From TA-21 sp035620895 (lineage in GTDB: Archaea; Thermoproteota; Nitrososphaeria; Nitrososphaerales; Nitrososphaeraceae): DNA of 64,000 bases. The stretch's first letter is position 1. Every line of letters begins with the position of its first letter. Below the pieces are notes generated by a model that saw only the letters and a program-made list of their open reading frames with translations, had not been told where the DNA came from and made no database searches. The stretch covers positions 136,851 through 200,850 of the forward strand of contig DASPFY010000009.1 in the NCBI GenBank assembly GCA_035620895.1, in the 5' to 3' direction. Made by a program: the position numbers and the translations under genes. Shown in pieces: positions 46,359 to 55,012 of this stretch.

Positions 46359-46965
46359 TCAGGTATAGTATGCCTCCGGAGTAATGAAGGAGTAATAGAT
46401 TCTGCTATTAATTTTAGTATTTTTTACAATCAATTCAGTTGCAACCAGAATACCATTCCTCATTATTGGAATCACATACTTCCAATTTAAGCGGTCCCAC
46501 GATCCAACTCTAATTCCTGAATTCATCATTATCAATGCTACAACGCTTACTCTTCTATCAGGATGTTCCAGTAACTTATGAATTTCATCTGAAGTCGGAG
46601 TCCTGTCGTTGGCACTACATTTTTCGGGAGGCATTCCTTTGGTTAGCTTTTTCCAATTTAGAACGGTATCATTCATTGAACAAAATAATTTCAAAGCCTT
46701 TATGTAATTGCAAAGTGTTCCTTCCGATATCATGTTTTTCAATTCTCTCTTTTTGTATTATAAATCGTATAAAATGGGATTCTAGAATTTCAACTCTATT
46801 TCCATATTCGTACAGCTTGTTACACTTTTAAGGAATAGTACCTTCAAATCCAAGGAACGTCAAAAATTTGTCTAGTCTATGCGGATATTGTCTTTTTGTT
46901 TCCTTGGCGTTCAACGCAAACATGAAATTTTCGAAGGGCGTTAAGGCACTATACTGTGTGTCCAC
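46359..46965 (-). pseudogene. Tyrosine recombinase (integrase) gene, decayed
   Basis: Read on the minus strand from 46965: VVDTQYSALTPFENFMFAL, YPHRLDKFLTFLGFEGTIP then TAA, with frameshift or stop, then GTLCNYIKALKLFCSMND, a linker with KGMPPE, and the start of the catalytic domain TPTSDEIHKLLEH, ALIMMNSGIRVGSWDRLNW with the first catalytic Arg. It stops at TPEAYYT, so the HxxR and Tyr part is missing, right against the P-ATPase gene end. The SAM-like N-domain and core-binding domain identify a thaumarchaeal integrase relic. Confidence 0.82.
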
Positions 46966-47011
46966 GACAAATTTGTAATCTGCTCAAATTAAAAAGATGT
47001 AAATTTTATTT

Positions 47012-47062
47012 CGGGCCCGGAGGGATTAATCTGATTTTTCAGTTGGGTCGAATTAGAATATT
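47012..47062. repeat. Core-hairpin repeat, type M5
   Basis: TTCGGGCCCGGAGGGATTA, hairpin CTGATTTTTCAG, tail GAATTAGAAT. Preceded by AAAAGATGTAAATTTTATT as at 38650. Confidence 0.8.
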
Positions 47063-47090
47063 TAAGTAATGCCGGTTCGTCAAATAGGCT

Positions 47091-47342
47091 CTAATGGCTA
47101 AAAGCATGAGATGATATTAATTCTTTCTGACTAGAGCTTAGCCAGAGATCACGTTTCTTGGCCCCCAAATTCCTAGGCTTGGTACGTAGTCTCTGACCGC
47201 AACAAGGGCAACGCAAACCATTCCATTCTAGAAATACTTCACATTCGTGACACCTTTTTTGGCCCTTGAGATAGCGATGTTTACCCCCGGAACTAGATGC
47301 TCTATACTGGAAGCAAATTTCCTTACACCGTATGTCAATCAC
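47091..47342 (-). CDS. Zinc-ribbon protein, 83 aa
   Basis: 83 residues with a zinc ribbon: RCHECEVFLEWNG then LRCPCCGQRLRTKPRN, i.e. C-x2-C ... C-x2-C spaced by about 12 residues. It is closely similar to the protein at 47381 (YCSTCELKYPKE, RCTDCNQKVRTRPW), so the two are tandem duplicates. N-terminal part with RCKEICFQY adds cysteines. DNA- or protein-binding role is possible; function unknown. Start at 47342 (ATG/TTG). Confidence 0.65.
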   Translation of the reverse strand: MIDIRCKEICFQYRASSSGGKHRYLKGQKRCHECEVFLEWNGLRCPCCGQRLRTKPRNLGAKKRDLWLSSSQKELISSHAFSH

Positions 47343-47380
47343 CTCTTGTTAATCAATAAAAATAAAAATGTCAACATAGC

Positions 47381-47587
47381 TCATATTCTTTTTTGATCTA
47401 CTTTTTTTGATCTATGCCACGGCCTTGTTCTTACTTTCTGGTTACAATCAGTGCATCGTAAAATTTCCTTTGGATACTTCAATTCGCAGGTTGAACAATA
47501 GTTGAAAAAATCATAGTCAATCCTGCTAGCTACAGGCGTTTGCCGTTGATCTTCATTTACTTGTTTGGCCAGAGAGGCTTTTAGCAT
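47381..47587 (-). CDS. Zinc-ribbon protein overlapping cdc48
   Basis: 68 residues with a C-x2-C ... C-x2-C ribbon (CSTC and CTDC) and a basic C-terminus (RTRPWHRSKKVDQKRI). Its ATG (47587) lies inside the 3' end of the cdc48 gene in another frame, overlapping it by 35 bp, so it is probably co-transcribed and translationally coupled with it. Paralogue of 47091. This context suggests a link with protein quality control, but no function is known. Confidence 0.7.
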   Translation of the reverse strand: MLKASLAKQVNEDQRQTPVASRIDYDFFNYCSTCELKYPKEILRCTDCNQKVRTRPWHRSKKVDQKRI

Positions 47588-49805
47588 TTGGAATGTACTC
47601 CTCCAGATTACTGGTATTTTCTAGAGCAACATTTCTTCTTACCTTCTTCAAAGCATCTTCAAAATCTTTCATTGAAATTATTAAAGGAATTTTTCTATTT
47701 TCATTTTTATTAGCGTCATTTTTCAACATGCTAGTGTAGGTTCTATTATTTGTAATATGTTCCCTTATTGCTGATATTGCTGCTGCGTTAACCAGTGATG
47801 CGATGTCGGCTCCAGAGTATCCTTTTAAAAGTTCTACGAGTTTGTCGATATCTACAGTGCTGTCAATAGGTTTTTTCGCCATATGAATTTTTAATATCTC
47901 TTTTATTGAATCGTTATCAGGAAGAGGAATTTCAAGTAGCCTATCAAATCTACCCGGTCTCAATAATGCCTCGTCAATGATATCAGGCCTATTCGTTGCT
48001 CCTATGACTATGACCCCTTTTAGATCTTCTAGTCCATCCATTTCGGTTAAAAGTTGACTTACTATTCTTTCTCCGACATGAGAATCACCCGCTCCCGTTG
48101 ATGACCTCCTAGGTGCAACTGAATCAAGCTCATCAAAAAATACCACACAAGGACTTGCTTGCCTTGCTTTTCTAAATATCTCTCTTATTCCCTTTTCTGA
48201 TTCGCCAACCCACTTTGATAGCAGCTCAGGTCCTTTGATGCTAATAAAATTCGCCTCAGAATTTGTAGCAACGGCTTTTGCTATCATTGTTTTGCCTGTG
48301 CCCGGAGGTCCAAATAGAAGTAACCCTTTTGGAGGAACAATATCGGCCTCCGAAAAGAGATCAGCATGCGTGAGGGGCCATTCAATTGCCTCTTTAAGTT
48401 CTTCCTTCACTGCTGGAAGACCGCCTATATCTGTCCACAATACATTTGGCCTTTGTACATATACTTCTCTTAAAGCACTTGGCTGTACGTCTTTTAACGC
48501 GTCTTCCAGATCCTTTGGTGTTATTTTGATTTTGTTCAAGGTTTCTATAGGTATCTTGGATTCTTCAAGATTAATTTCTGGTAGAACATTTCTTAACGAT
48601 CTCATGGCAGCCTCTCTACAAACGGCCTCGAGGTCAGCTCCTACGAAACCATGTGTTCTCTTAGCTATATGGTCCAAATGCACATCTTGCGTAAGAGGCA
48701 TGCCCCTCGTATGAATTTCAAGTATTTCCAATCGTCCACCCTGATCCGGAATTCCAATTTCAATTTCTCTGTCAAAACGTCCAGGACGTCTAAGAGCAGG
48801 GTCCAGAGCATCAGGTCGGTTTGTGGCGCCAATTACTACAACTTTGCCTCTCGATTCCAGACCGTCCATAAGAGTTAGTAATTGTGAGACTACTCTCTTT
48901 TCTACATCACCAGATACTTCTTCACGTTTGGGTGCAATAGAATCGATTTCATCGATAAAAATTATGCTGGGGGCATTTTCTTGCGCTTGTTTAAATGTTT
49001 CTCTTAATCGTTCCTCACTTTCTCCGTAAAACTTGCTCATTATTTCTGGTCCTCCAATAGAGTAAAAATTGGCATTGGTTTCATTTGCAACTGCTTTTGC
49101 CAGCAAAGTTTTACCTGTGCCTGGGGGACCGAAAAGCAGTACGCCTCTGGGAGCTTCTATTCCAATTCTATCAAATATTTCTGGATGTCTCATTGGAAGC
49201 TCTATCATTTCTCGTACTTTTTGAATTTCGTTTCTTAGCCCACCAATGTCTTCGTAGTTGACCCTAGGAATAAGTTTTGTGCCTGGTTTTGGGACAGATC
49301 CTATAACAAAATCCGTATTAGATGTAATTATCCCCGGACCGTCCGTTAGACTAATAGTAGTAACAACGAATCCTATCTTATGGCCCATCATGTTAATAGG
49401 TATGGTATCTCCTTTGGTTATAACATGGCCTTCTAGTAGCTCGGGCAGGTATTCTTCTAAGCCAACTACATTCAGGTCCTCTGTGGGAGACAGCACTACC
49501 TGCTGTACTTTTCCTGCATTCACTCTACGAACAGAAACGTTATCATCTATTCCAACGCTTAGATTATTGCGTGTATATCCGTCTATCCGAATTAACTTTT
49601 TTCCAAAATCAGTGTGTTGAGCAGACCATAATATGGTATGTGTTTTCCTTCTACTTCCTGAAATTTCCAGTATATCCCCGGTACCCAACTCTAGATCGTT
49701 CATTATCTCGGGATCAATAATTGCTATTCCTTTACCTACAAATTTTGGATCCGTCTCTGCAACTCTAAGCGATGTTTTTTCTACATTATCCTTATTATTA
49801 TTCAA
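47553..49805 (-). CDS. cdc48: AAA+ ATPase of the Cdc48/VCP/VAT family
   Basis: 750 residues. N-terminal double-psi barrel and CDC48_2 domains (about 1-190) precede two AAA modules. Walker A GPPGTGKT occurs in both, with Walker B IIFIDEIDSIAPKR in D1 and VVFFDELDSVAPRR in D2, plus ATNRPDALDPALRRPGRFDRE sensor/arginine-finger regions. Residues 1-30 show the usual VAT-like order. It forms a hexamer that unfolds and extracts proteins, often feeding the 20S proteasome (psmA at 23798). Downstream lie overlapping zinc-ribbon genes, upstream (44 bp) an hsp20 gene, giving a proteostasis operon. ATG at 49805. Confidence 0.97.
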   Translation of the reverse strand: MNNNKDNVEKTSLRVAETDPKFVGKGIAIIDPEIMNDLELGTGDILEISGSRRKTHTILWSAQHTDFGKKLIRIDGYTRNNLSVGIDDNVSVRRVNAGKVQQVVLSPTEDLNVVGLEEYLPELLEGHVITKGDTIPINMMGHKIGFVVTTISLTDGPGIITSNTDFVIGSVPKPGTKLIPRVNYEDIGGLRNEIQKVREMIELPMRHPEIFDRIGIEAPRGVLLFGPPGTGKTLLAKAVANETNANFYSIGGPEIMSKFYGESEERLRETFKQAQENAPSIIFIDEIDSIAPKREEVSGDVEKRVVSQLLTLMDGLESRGKVVVIGATNRPDALDPALRRPGRFDREIEIGIPDQGGRLEILEIHTRGMPLTQDVHLDHIAKRTHGFVGADLEAVCREAAMRSLRNVLPEINLEESKIPIETLNKIKITPKDLEDALKDVQPSALREVYVQRPNVLWTDIGGLPAVKEELKEAIEWPLTHADLFSEADIVPPKGLLLFGPPGTGKTMIAKAVATNSEANFISIKGPELLSKWVGESEKGIREIFRKARQASPCVVFFDELDSVAPRRSSTGAGDSHVGERIVSQLLTEMDGLEDLKGVIVIGATNRPDIIDEALLRPGRFDRLLEIPLPDNDSIKEILKIHMAKKPIDSTVDIDKLVELLKGYSGADIASLVNAAAISAIREHITNNRTYTSMLKNDANKNENRKIPLIISMKDFEDALKKVRRNVALENTSNLEEYIPNAKSLSGQTSK

Positions 49806-49849
49806 CTTTTTTTCACCTCAAAAATAAAAAATGGAGTGTTTTTGGAGGC

Positions 49850-50395
49850 CTATTCGACCTTTATTTCCTTGGGTTTAGCTTTTGGAGATCTTTTTGACTT
49901 TAGCTTTAGCTCCAGTATGCCATTGGTATAAGTTGCCTTTGCAGCATCAGAGTCAATTTCGTTCTCAACAGGAATTTCTGTATGATACTTCTTATCGCCT
50001 TTTTCAGCGTGGATTGTTACTAGTCCCTCAGCTATCTCGAGTTTGATATCTTGTTTAGTTATTCCCGGTAGCTCGGCAGTTATAGTTAATGAGTTGTCCT
50101 TTTCATCAAAGGCCGTATCTACCAACGGTTCACGTACAGAGCTCTGCTGCATTAATCCTCTGGAAGCTGGTTTTGCATTTCCAAATTCTCTGATGCGTGG
50201 TCTACCGTCTGGCCCAACAGTTATTTGGTATCCGTAATAGTAAGGAAATTTATCAACTGTTGGATTTGGTTCTCTTGCCGTGCGGAATAGACGACCAAGC
50301 ATTTGCTCAGCCTCCGAAAACTCCTTGTCTATTTCTTCAAAGATCCTGTTTGTATAATCCCATGGATTTCTCCACATTACACATTCACCTGACAT
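49850..50395 (-). CDS. Small heat-shock protein Hsp20
   Basis: 181 residues with an alpha-crystallin domain from about 83 to 170: REPLVDTAFDEKDNSLTITA, ELPGITKQDIKLEI, the edge strand motif and a C-terminal GILELKLK. The N-terminal 80 residues contain WRNPWDYTNRIFEEID and a GPDGRPRIREFGNA stretch typical of archaeal sHsps. It prevents aggregation of unfolded proteins as a large oligomer. It lies 44 bp upstream of cdc48 and is probably in the same transcript. ATG at residue 7 (50377) is an alternative start. Confidence 0.93.
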   Translation of the reverse strand: MSGECVMWRNPWDYTNRIFEEIDKEFSEAEQMLGRLFRTAREPNPTVDKFPYYYGYQITVGPDGRPRIREFGNAKPASRGLMQQSSVREPLVDTAFDEKDNSLTITAELPGITKQDIKLEIAEGLVTIHAEKGDKKYHTEIPVENEIDSDAAKATYTNGILELKLKSKRSPKAKPKEIKVE

Positions 50396-50528
50396 TTTGT
50401 AATGCTTATTACGATATTTATTTTTTTCGCATTAGATAGATGTTTTGTGACATAGTGTCCATATTAATGGTATTTTTACAGTAATTTTTTATACCTATTC
50501 CGTTCAGACAACTAAAATAGAGATAGGG

Positions 50529-50828
50529 TCAGGCCGATTCGATTTGGGAGATCTGTTTTGTCTGTTCTTTTCTAGCAAATTTAACTTCGATGCCTCTCTT
50601 TTCTGAATAAGAATACGTAAAGGGATTATTAGACATGAGGGGAAAACTTGACAGTTGATCTTGATGGCACATTGGACATACGCCATTGTCTTCAATGACT
50701 TTAAAAAACTGAGACTTGTCCAAGCATGTGATGCTCCACATACAATCTTCACATAAGAAAAATATCCTCTCGTTATTTTTGGGGTTTTGCTTAGAATTCA
50801 TTTCTGCATTGGAGCTCATATACATCAC
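50529..50828 (-). CDS. Zinc-binding protein, 99 aa
   Basis: 99 residues. Two CxxC pairs (FFLCEDCMW, C26/C29, and GVCPMCHQ, about C50/C53) form a zinc ribbon; a third Cys in ITCLDKS lies between. The C-terminus is charged. The listed start is GTG; ATG at residue 2 or 4 is just as likely. It lies between the mutase subunit gene (50851) and hsp20 on the same strand. The role is unknown; a possible adaptor or regulator. Confidence 0.65.
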   Translation of the reverse strand: MMYMSSNAEMNSKQNPKNNERIFFLCEDCMWSITCLDKSQFFKVIEDNGVCPMCHQDQLSSFPLMSNNPFTYSYSEKRGIEVKFARKEQTKQISQIESA

Positions 50829-50850
50829 CCGATTTTTACAGATATAGGTT

Positions 50851-51300
50851 TTATTTATTTTTCGGTCTTAAAAAGGGACTAACGATTGATCTGTTAGGAG
50901 AATACTTGGTTCGAATATATTCTATAATTTCAGAGAGAGGAGTACCTGGGCCAAAGTTTCCATAGATGCCGCGTTTCTCCAGTAATTTCTTGTCCTTCTG
51001 AGGCATTATTCCACCGCCAATTACTAGAATTTCTTGTCCTCCTCTTTTATTTAGTAAAGACCTGACTCTTGGAAAAAGCGTCATATGTGCTCCATTCAGT
51101 AAGCTCAAAGCGATAACATCGACATCTTCCTGAATTGCAATATTTGCAACTTTCTCCGGCGTACAGAAAAGTCCCGAATAAATTACTTCCATTCCAGCAT
51201 CCCTGAGGGCCCTACAAATGACAAGAGCACCCCTGTCGTGTCCGTCCAGGCCCAATTTAGAAACCAACACCCTTATTGGTCCTTTCTTGCGACTCTTCAA
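50851..51300 (-). CDS. mcmA2: Methylmalonyl-CoA mutase, B12-binding small subunit
   Basis: 149 residues, a stand-alone B12-binding domain. It begins KGPIRVLVSKLGLDGHDRGA with the cobalamin-ligating D19-x-H21-x-x-G24, then ALRDAGMEVIYSGLFCTPE, DVIALSLLNGAHM and LVIGGGIMPQKD. This is the small subunit of archaeal methylmalonyl-CoA mutase, pairing with a large catalytic subunit to interconvert succinyl-CoA and methylmalonyl-CoA, a step of the thaumarchaeal 3HP/4HB CO2-fixation cycle. The large subunit is not in this window. ATG start. Confidence 0.9.
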   Translation of the reverse strand: MKSRKKGPIRVLVSKLGLDGHDRGALVICRALRDAGMEVIYSGLFCTPEKVANIAIQEDVDVIALSLLNGAHMTLFPRVRSLLNKRGGQEILVIGGGIMPQKDKKLLEKRGIYGNFGPGTPLSEIIEYIRTKYSPNRSIVSPFLRPKNK

Positions 51301-51495
51301 GACATCGTCCTAATAGGTTAATTGTGTGGTTTATATTTTTTGGAGTCAATAAAGATTTACTAATCAAAGATTTAATACCCTTACATGACTATGATTAAAA
51401 GACCTACTGGTAAACTCTGCGGTTCGATCCCAAAAAGAGGAGGTTATGATGGGCGAAAGAAGGGAATTTCAGAGCTGTTGAATATAGATACTACT

Positions 51496-51630
51496 TCCGG
51501 AGGGACTAGTCTGGAATTTCAGATGGGCCCGATTTAGAATTTCTAGTTTCTCGGCAAGAATAAATAAGTGGAAAAGATTCTGTTCCTTTGATTTTTAGGG
51601 TTCTGCTCACTCGGTATTTAGCTTTTGGTT
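51496..51630. repeat. Core-hairpin repeat M5 and a T-type tail
   Basis: TTCCGGAGGGACTAGT, hairpin CTGGAATTTCAG and tail TTAGAATTTCTAG (51496-51550). At 51595 a T-type tail follows (TAGGGTTCTGCTCACTCGG, TATTTAGCTTTT). TTTCAATAGTAGAATTAG, shared with 10462, lies at 51678. Confidence 0.7.
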
Positions 51631-51737
51631 TTTGATAAGCCTAAATACAATAGATAATCATTTTACTCATGCGAATTTCAATAGTAGAATTAGCTGTATG
51701 TGTGTATTAACTTCAGTTGACATGTTATCAAAGTGAC

Positions 51738-52283
51738 TCAATCATGTATAACACTGACTTCAGCTATGGCTAGTCTTGCACAAAATCCCATTACACCACC
51801 AAACACTATATGTAGCGATAGTGAACCCCAAAAGATGTTACTTGAAAGCTCGATAAGGTTTTTTGCCATTGCATATTCTGAAGAAGAAGGATCTGATTCT
51901 ACTAGCAACTTTTGTAAAGTTGGTTCCATAATTAAATAGTTTATTGGCAAGAATAGAACTCCCCAAACTATTATTCCTGCTAAGATACCAGTGCCTACAG
52001 CCTTTAATACAGAATTATTATACAATATTTTAATTCTCATTGTTACAGCACTGTAAATAATTCCTATAATAACAGCGGTTATCATATACAAAAGAAATCC
52101 AACATATACTGCGTAAGATGAATCTATTCCAAACGCTAATCCAACCATTTGAAATAACGCACCTGGTTCCCCTCCCGTTTCATGACCTAATGCCAAGAAT
52201 AATCCGAAAATTGCCCAAGCCGCAGTCAAACCTGCTATTATACCTGGAGGTCTTTTTATTGCAATCCCAGTTGGTGATTCCAT
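51738..52283 (-). CDS. Five-TM membrane protein (paralogue of 13981)
   Basis: 181 residues with five hydrophobic helices. It has the same order of features as the protein at 13981: a GGEPGALFQMVGLAFG loop (about 37-52), YVGFLLYMIT, IVWGVLFLPINY, and a C-terminal AKNLIELSSNIFWGSLSLH followed by VFGGVMGFCARLA. A decayed third copy is at 8598. The conserved loop and shared topology suggest a channel or transporter-like role, but no function is known. ATG near 52283. Confidence 0.7.
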   Translation of the reverse strand: MESPTGIAIKRPPGIIAGLTAAWAIFGLFLALGHETGGEPGALFQMVGLAFGIDSSYAVYVGFLLYMITAVIIGIIYSAVTMRIKILYNNSVLKAVGTGILAGIIVWGVLFLPINYLIMEPTLQKLLVESDPSSSEYAMAKNLIELSSNIFWGSLSLHIVFGGVMGFCARLAIAEVSVIHD

Positions 52284-52442
52284 ATTACTATATCATCCAA
52301 ATCATATTTAGGGATGTTGTTTTGCACCTGAACACTTTAGTGATATTTATTCAAAAATTCCGCCACGATTGTGACAATTGCTTGTTACTACGCGATTTAC
52401 GTTTCTAAAGCGTTTCTAACTTGAAGTATCTTCGTTGGTTAA

Positions 52443-52482
52443 TGCACGGAGGTTTGTGAATCATTTTTGACGTAAATTTTGG
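52443..52482. repeat. Repeat module M1
   Basis: GCACGGAGG-TTTGTGAATCATTTTTGAC-GTAA, then TTTTGGCTC in place of the core. Confidence 0.7.
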
Positions 52483-52549
52483 CTCTCAGTAACACGATAT
52501 CCTCCTGCTCCTTCTGGCACACAGTCTGATCCAGAGAAATAGTTAAACC

Positions 52550-53173
52550 TTAGGAAGGAAATTTTTTTTGCATTTCGTAAGCATCTAACTGGGTATCGAC
52601 CTCTTTAACAAGATCATGTATACCTATTGGTTTTTGAAGAAATGCGTTTATAATTTTCTTTTTGGTATTTTCATTAAAAACCTTATCTTCTATTTGAAAT
52701 GCAGTCATCAATATTGTTCTCACAAAGCGATTAGCATCTTTTATCTTTTTTAAGAATTCCATACCATTCAACCCAGGCATTTTATAATCAGATATTACAA
52801 GTACGTAAGCATACTCGTTAACTTGAAAATGCTCCAGTGCCAATATAGGATCTGTAAAAGTAAATATTGTAATTCCTGAAATACTCTTCAAAACCTCATC
52901 AAATAGCAAGGTTATATCTGGATCGTCGTCTACGATACTAACCATCCTATTCTCGACATTACTGACAATCATGGTGGCCTCTTCATATAATTCTCTTGCT
53001 TCTTTACCATATGCTTGTACTAAGTAATTACTCCCTTCGTTGGATTTTAATCCCACGCAACAGTAATCTAACCCGTTACTTAGTGCATAACCTTTTGGGG
53101 AAATTTTTACTATATCATTATCTTTAGTTAGTGTTAGTTGTCTCAGTGCCTCAATACTGTTAGTATAGGTCAA
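52550..53173 (-). CDS. Response regulator receiver protein
   Basis: 207 residues. The first 75 residues form an unrecognised domain; the receiver domain (about 76-200) has the acidic pair D82-D84, phosphoacceptor D129 in VISDYKMPG, T157 and K181 in LQKPIG. No DNA-binding or output domain follows, so it may act by protein contact or as a phosphate relay. No histidine kinase gene is adjacent. A second copy's C-terminus is found at 53318. ATG near 53173. Confidence 0.82.
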   Translation of the reverse strand: MTYTNSIEALRQLTLTKDNDIVKISPKGYALSNGLDYCCVGLKSNEGSNYLVQAYGKEARELYEEATMIVSNVENRMVSIVDDDPDITLLFDEVLKSISGITIFTFTDPILALEHFQVNEYAYVLVISDYKMPGLNGMEFLKKIKDANRFVRTILMTAFQIEDKVFNENTKKKIINAFLQKPIGIHDLVKEVDTQLDAYEMQKKFPS

Positions 53174-53317
53174 TACGGAATACTCCTTTCTTTTGAACCA
53201 TGTTTTGATGAAAACCAGGAAGATATGTATTAAAATTTGCTCATGATTTGATCAATTACTATCTGATCAGTACTCAACCTGAAAAAGGGTCTGAATGTTG
53301 GATAAGATTCTAATCAT

Positions 53318-53430
53318 GGGTATGGAAATTTCTTTTGCATTTCATAAGCCTGCAACTGAGTATCTACTTGAATAAAATCGTGCAAGCCTATTGGCTTCTG
53401 AACGAATCCATCTATGATTTTCTTTTTAGT
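53318..53430 (-). pseudogene. Response regulator C-terminal fragment, cut by a repeat
   Basis: 37 codons match the end of the protein at 52550: KKKIIDGFVQKPIGLHDF, QVDTQLQAYEMQKKFPYP, stop. Upstream (minus sense) the homology ends at about 53430, exactly where an M2 module (TATGATTGAATATTATAGC) begins. Confidence 0.85.
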
Positions 53431-53538
53431 ATATGATTGAATATTATAGCGGAACAATTTCGGGCCCGGAGGTTTGTGAATCATTTTTGACACAATTTTC
53501 GGGCCCGGAGGGATACGACTGAATATTCAATCGGAACC
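53431..53538. repeat. Tandem modules M2, M1, core, M2
   Basis: GATTGAATATTATAGCGGAAC (M2), then CGGGCCCGGAGG and TTTGTGAATCATTTTTGAC (M1), then CGGGCCCGGAGGG and CGACTGAATATTCAATCGG (M2, the most perfect palindrome). The densest cluster of modules in the window. Confidence 0.85.
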
Positions 53539-53692
53539 TATTTAGAGAAAAGATCTTTTATTTCTAAAAGTTTTTTTAATTCTGCATATAATTAAAACTT
53601 TTAACTCCTAGTATAGACCAATTAGAGGTCTGTCCTTCGTCTTGTAGAAAATTAAAAAATAAGATTTCGAGAATTAGATTTTTTTTGTCGTT

Positions 53693-54082
53693 TCAAATCT
53701 TCAATAGAGCTTCATCTGCAGCCGTTAGATGCATAATTGCTCCATTCAAGTCACCATTTTCTAGTGCCTTCATTCCTTGTTCAAAATGATTCATTGCTTC
53801 TCCTGGAACCATGGCTTGTTTTGCTGCATCCAGGTTAGTCATAGCTGCCGGACTGTCGCCATTCTTTAATGCTTTAATTCCTTCTTGCAGAAGCATTCTT
53901 GCCGTGCTGCCAGAGGTATCCGACGCGGTCATGTTCGAGTCAGTCATATTTGCTGAATTTGTCATGTTATTTGGTGCACTCACATTCTGTGCTTCGATCG
54001 AAGTGAATCCTGTGAACGCATACCCAAAAAGGGCTGTAGCAACTAGTGCAACTACTGTCATAGTGGCAGTTGAGAATTTCAT
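53693..54082 (-). CDS. Small secreted TPR-like protein
   Basis: 129 residues. Signal peptide (about 1-30) is followed by an Asn/Thr/Met spacer (NMTNSANMTDSNMT) and two similar helical hairpins, ARMLLQEGIKALKNGDSPAA and HFEQGMKALENGDLNGAIMH, each of about 30 residues. These look like two TPR-type repeats. Secreted helical proteins of this size may bind proteins or metals; no function is known. ATG at 54082. Confidence 0.7.
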   Translation of the reverse strand: MKFSTATMTVVALVATALFGYAFTGFTSIEAQNVSAPNNMTNSANMTDSNMTASDTSGSTARMLLQEGIKALKNGDSPAAMTNLDAAKQAMVPGEAMNHFEQGMKALENGDLNGAIMHLTAADEALLKI

Positions 54083-54251
54083 TTAGGTTAATATGGTTAT
54101 GAGGCTTCTTAAGTCTTCAGTCAATAATCTCCAAGATAAGTCAGCCACTCAATTGACGGTTGTAGATATGGCCTATATTTGGTATCGTTAAAGAAAATGG
54201 CTGAACTAATAAATAGAATTTTATCAGATATAAATGAAGGAAACCTTATCT

Positions 54252-54294
54252 TATGAGCCCACCTGCAACAATGTTGTTTACAATTCGGATCCAG
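54252..54294. repeat. Core-hairpin repeat, type M6 (degenerate)
   Basis: GAGCCCACCTG then CAATGTTGTTTACAATTCGG and ATCCAGA, cf. 27137 and 58629. Confidence 0.45.
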
Positions 54295-54359
54295 ATCTCT
54301 TGACTGAAGAAACTGTTTTTTTTCTATCTTGCCAAAGAGTTGTAACTTATCTTCAATTC

Positions 54360-54638
54360 TTAGTCAAAGGTCAAAGAATCTTTTAAAATGTCTTTCAATG
54401 CTTTTCGTTCTTCGTCAGTTAAATCAGCATCTTTATCTGCCCGGATGTTTTTTAATACCTGTTCGGCTTTGCTGGGACCTAAGATTTCCTTCAATTTTTG
54501 AAGTGAGGTTGTATCTTGCCAGGAATCGAAAAGCTCAATCACATTATCTCTAGTTTCAGGACTGAGATCCTTTATCGCATTTTCTATTAACTTCTTGTAA
54601 CCCTTGCCCAAATCTTTTGGTCCAAATACAGCTCCCAT
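54360..54638 (-). CDS. Small helical hypothetical protein, 92 aa
   Basis: 92 residues, soluble, almost all helical: KGYKKLIENAIKDLSPETRD, then VIELFDSWQDTTSLQKLKEI and TDEERKALKDILKDSL. No cysteine or motif. The sequence is acidic. ATG start at 54638. Function unknown. Confidence 0.6.
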   Translation of the reverse strand: MGAVFGPKDLGKGYKKLIENAIKDLSPETRDNVIELFDSWQDTTSLQKLKEILGPSKAEQVLKNIRADKDADLTDEERKALKDILKDSLTFD

Positions 54639-54862
54639 CAGTTACAATATGTAGTTTGTCAGTATTAAGCCTATTTGGAAACTGTTCAGACAAATTTATT
54701 GAATCGGTTGGACCGCATTACTAACATTTTGGATCTGTCTACATTTTTCAAATTAGGTTTGTATTTCGAGTTGACTATGGTTTCATTTCGAATTGAAATA
54801 CTTGGGCATTCTTAACAAGGTTTTAAAGTCTTTATATTTCACTACAAGGTTTCTTAGTATGA

Positions 54863-54970
54863 ATGGCTAAGATAGACGTGAAGAGAACCCACGCTTACAG
54901 TGCAAAGAGAGCAGAAAGTAAAAAATACGATAAAATCAGGAGGCGGAAGCGAACAAAACCGAGGACTTGA
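54863..54970 (+). CDS. 35-aa highly basic peptide
   Basis: MAKIDVKRTHAYSAKRAESK then KYDKIRRRKRTKPRT. Net charge strongly positive (about +12). TTTATATTTC (54831-54840) is about 27 bp upstream of the ATG, a good promoter for a leaderless message. Probably nucleic acid binding or ribosome associated; not recognised. Confidence 0.55.
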   Translation: MAKIDVKRTHAYSAKRAESKKYDKIRRRKRTKPRT

Positions 54971-55012
54971 CATATCTAAAAACTTAAATCACAAAAATGG
55001 GCTATTGAATAA

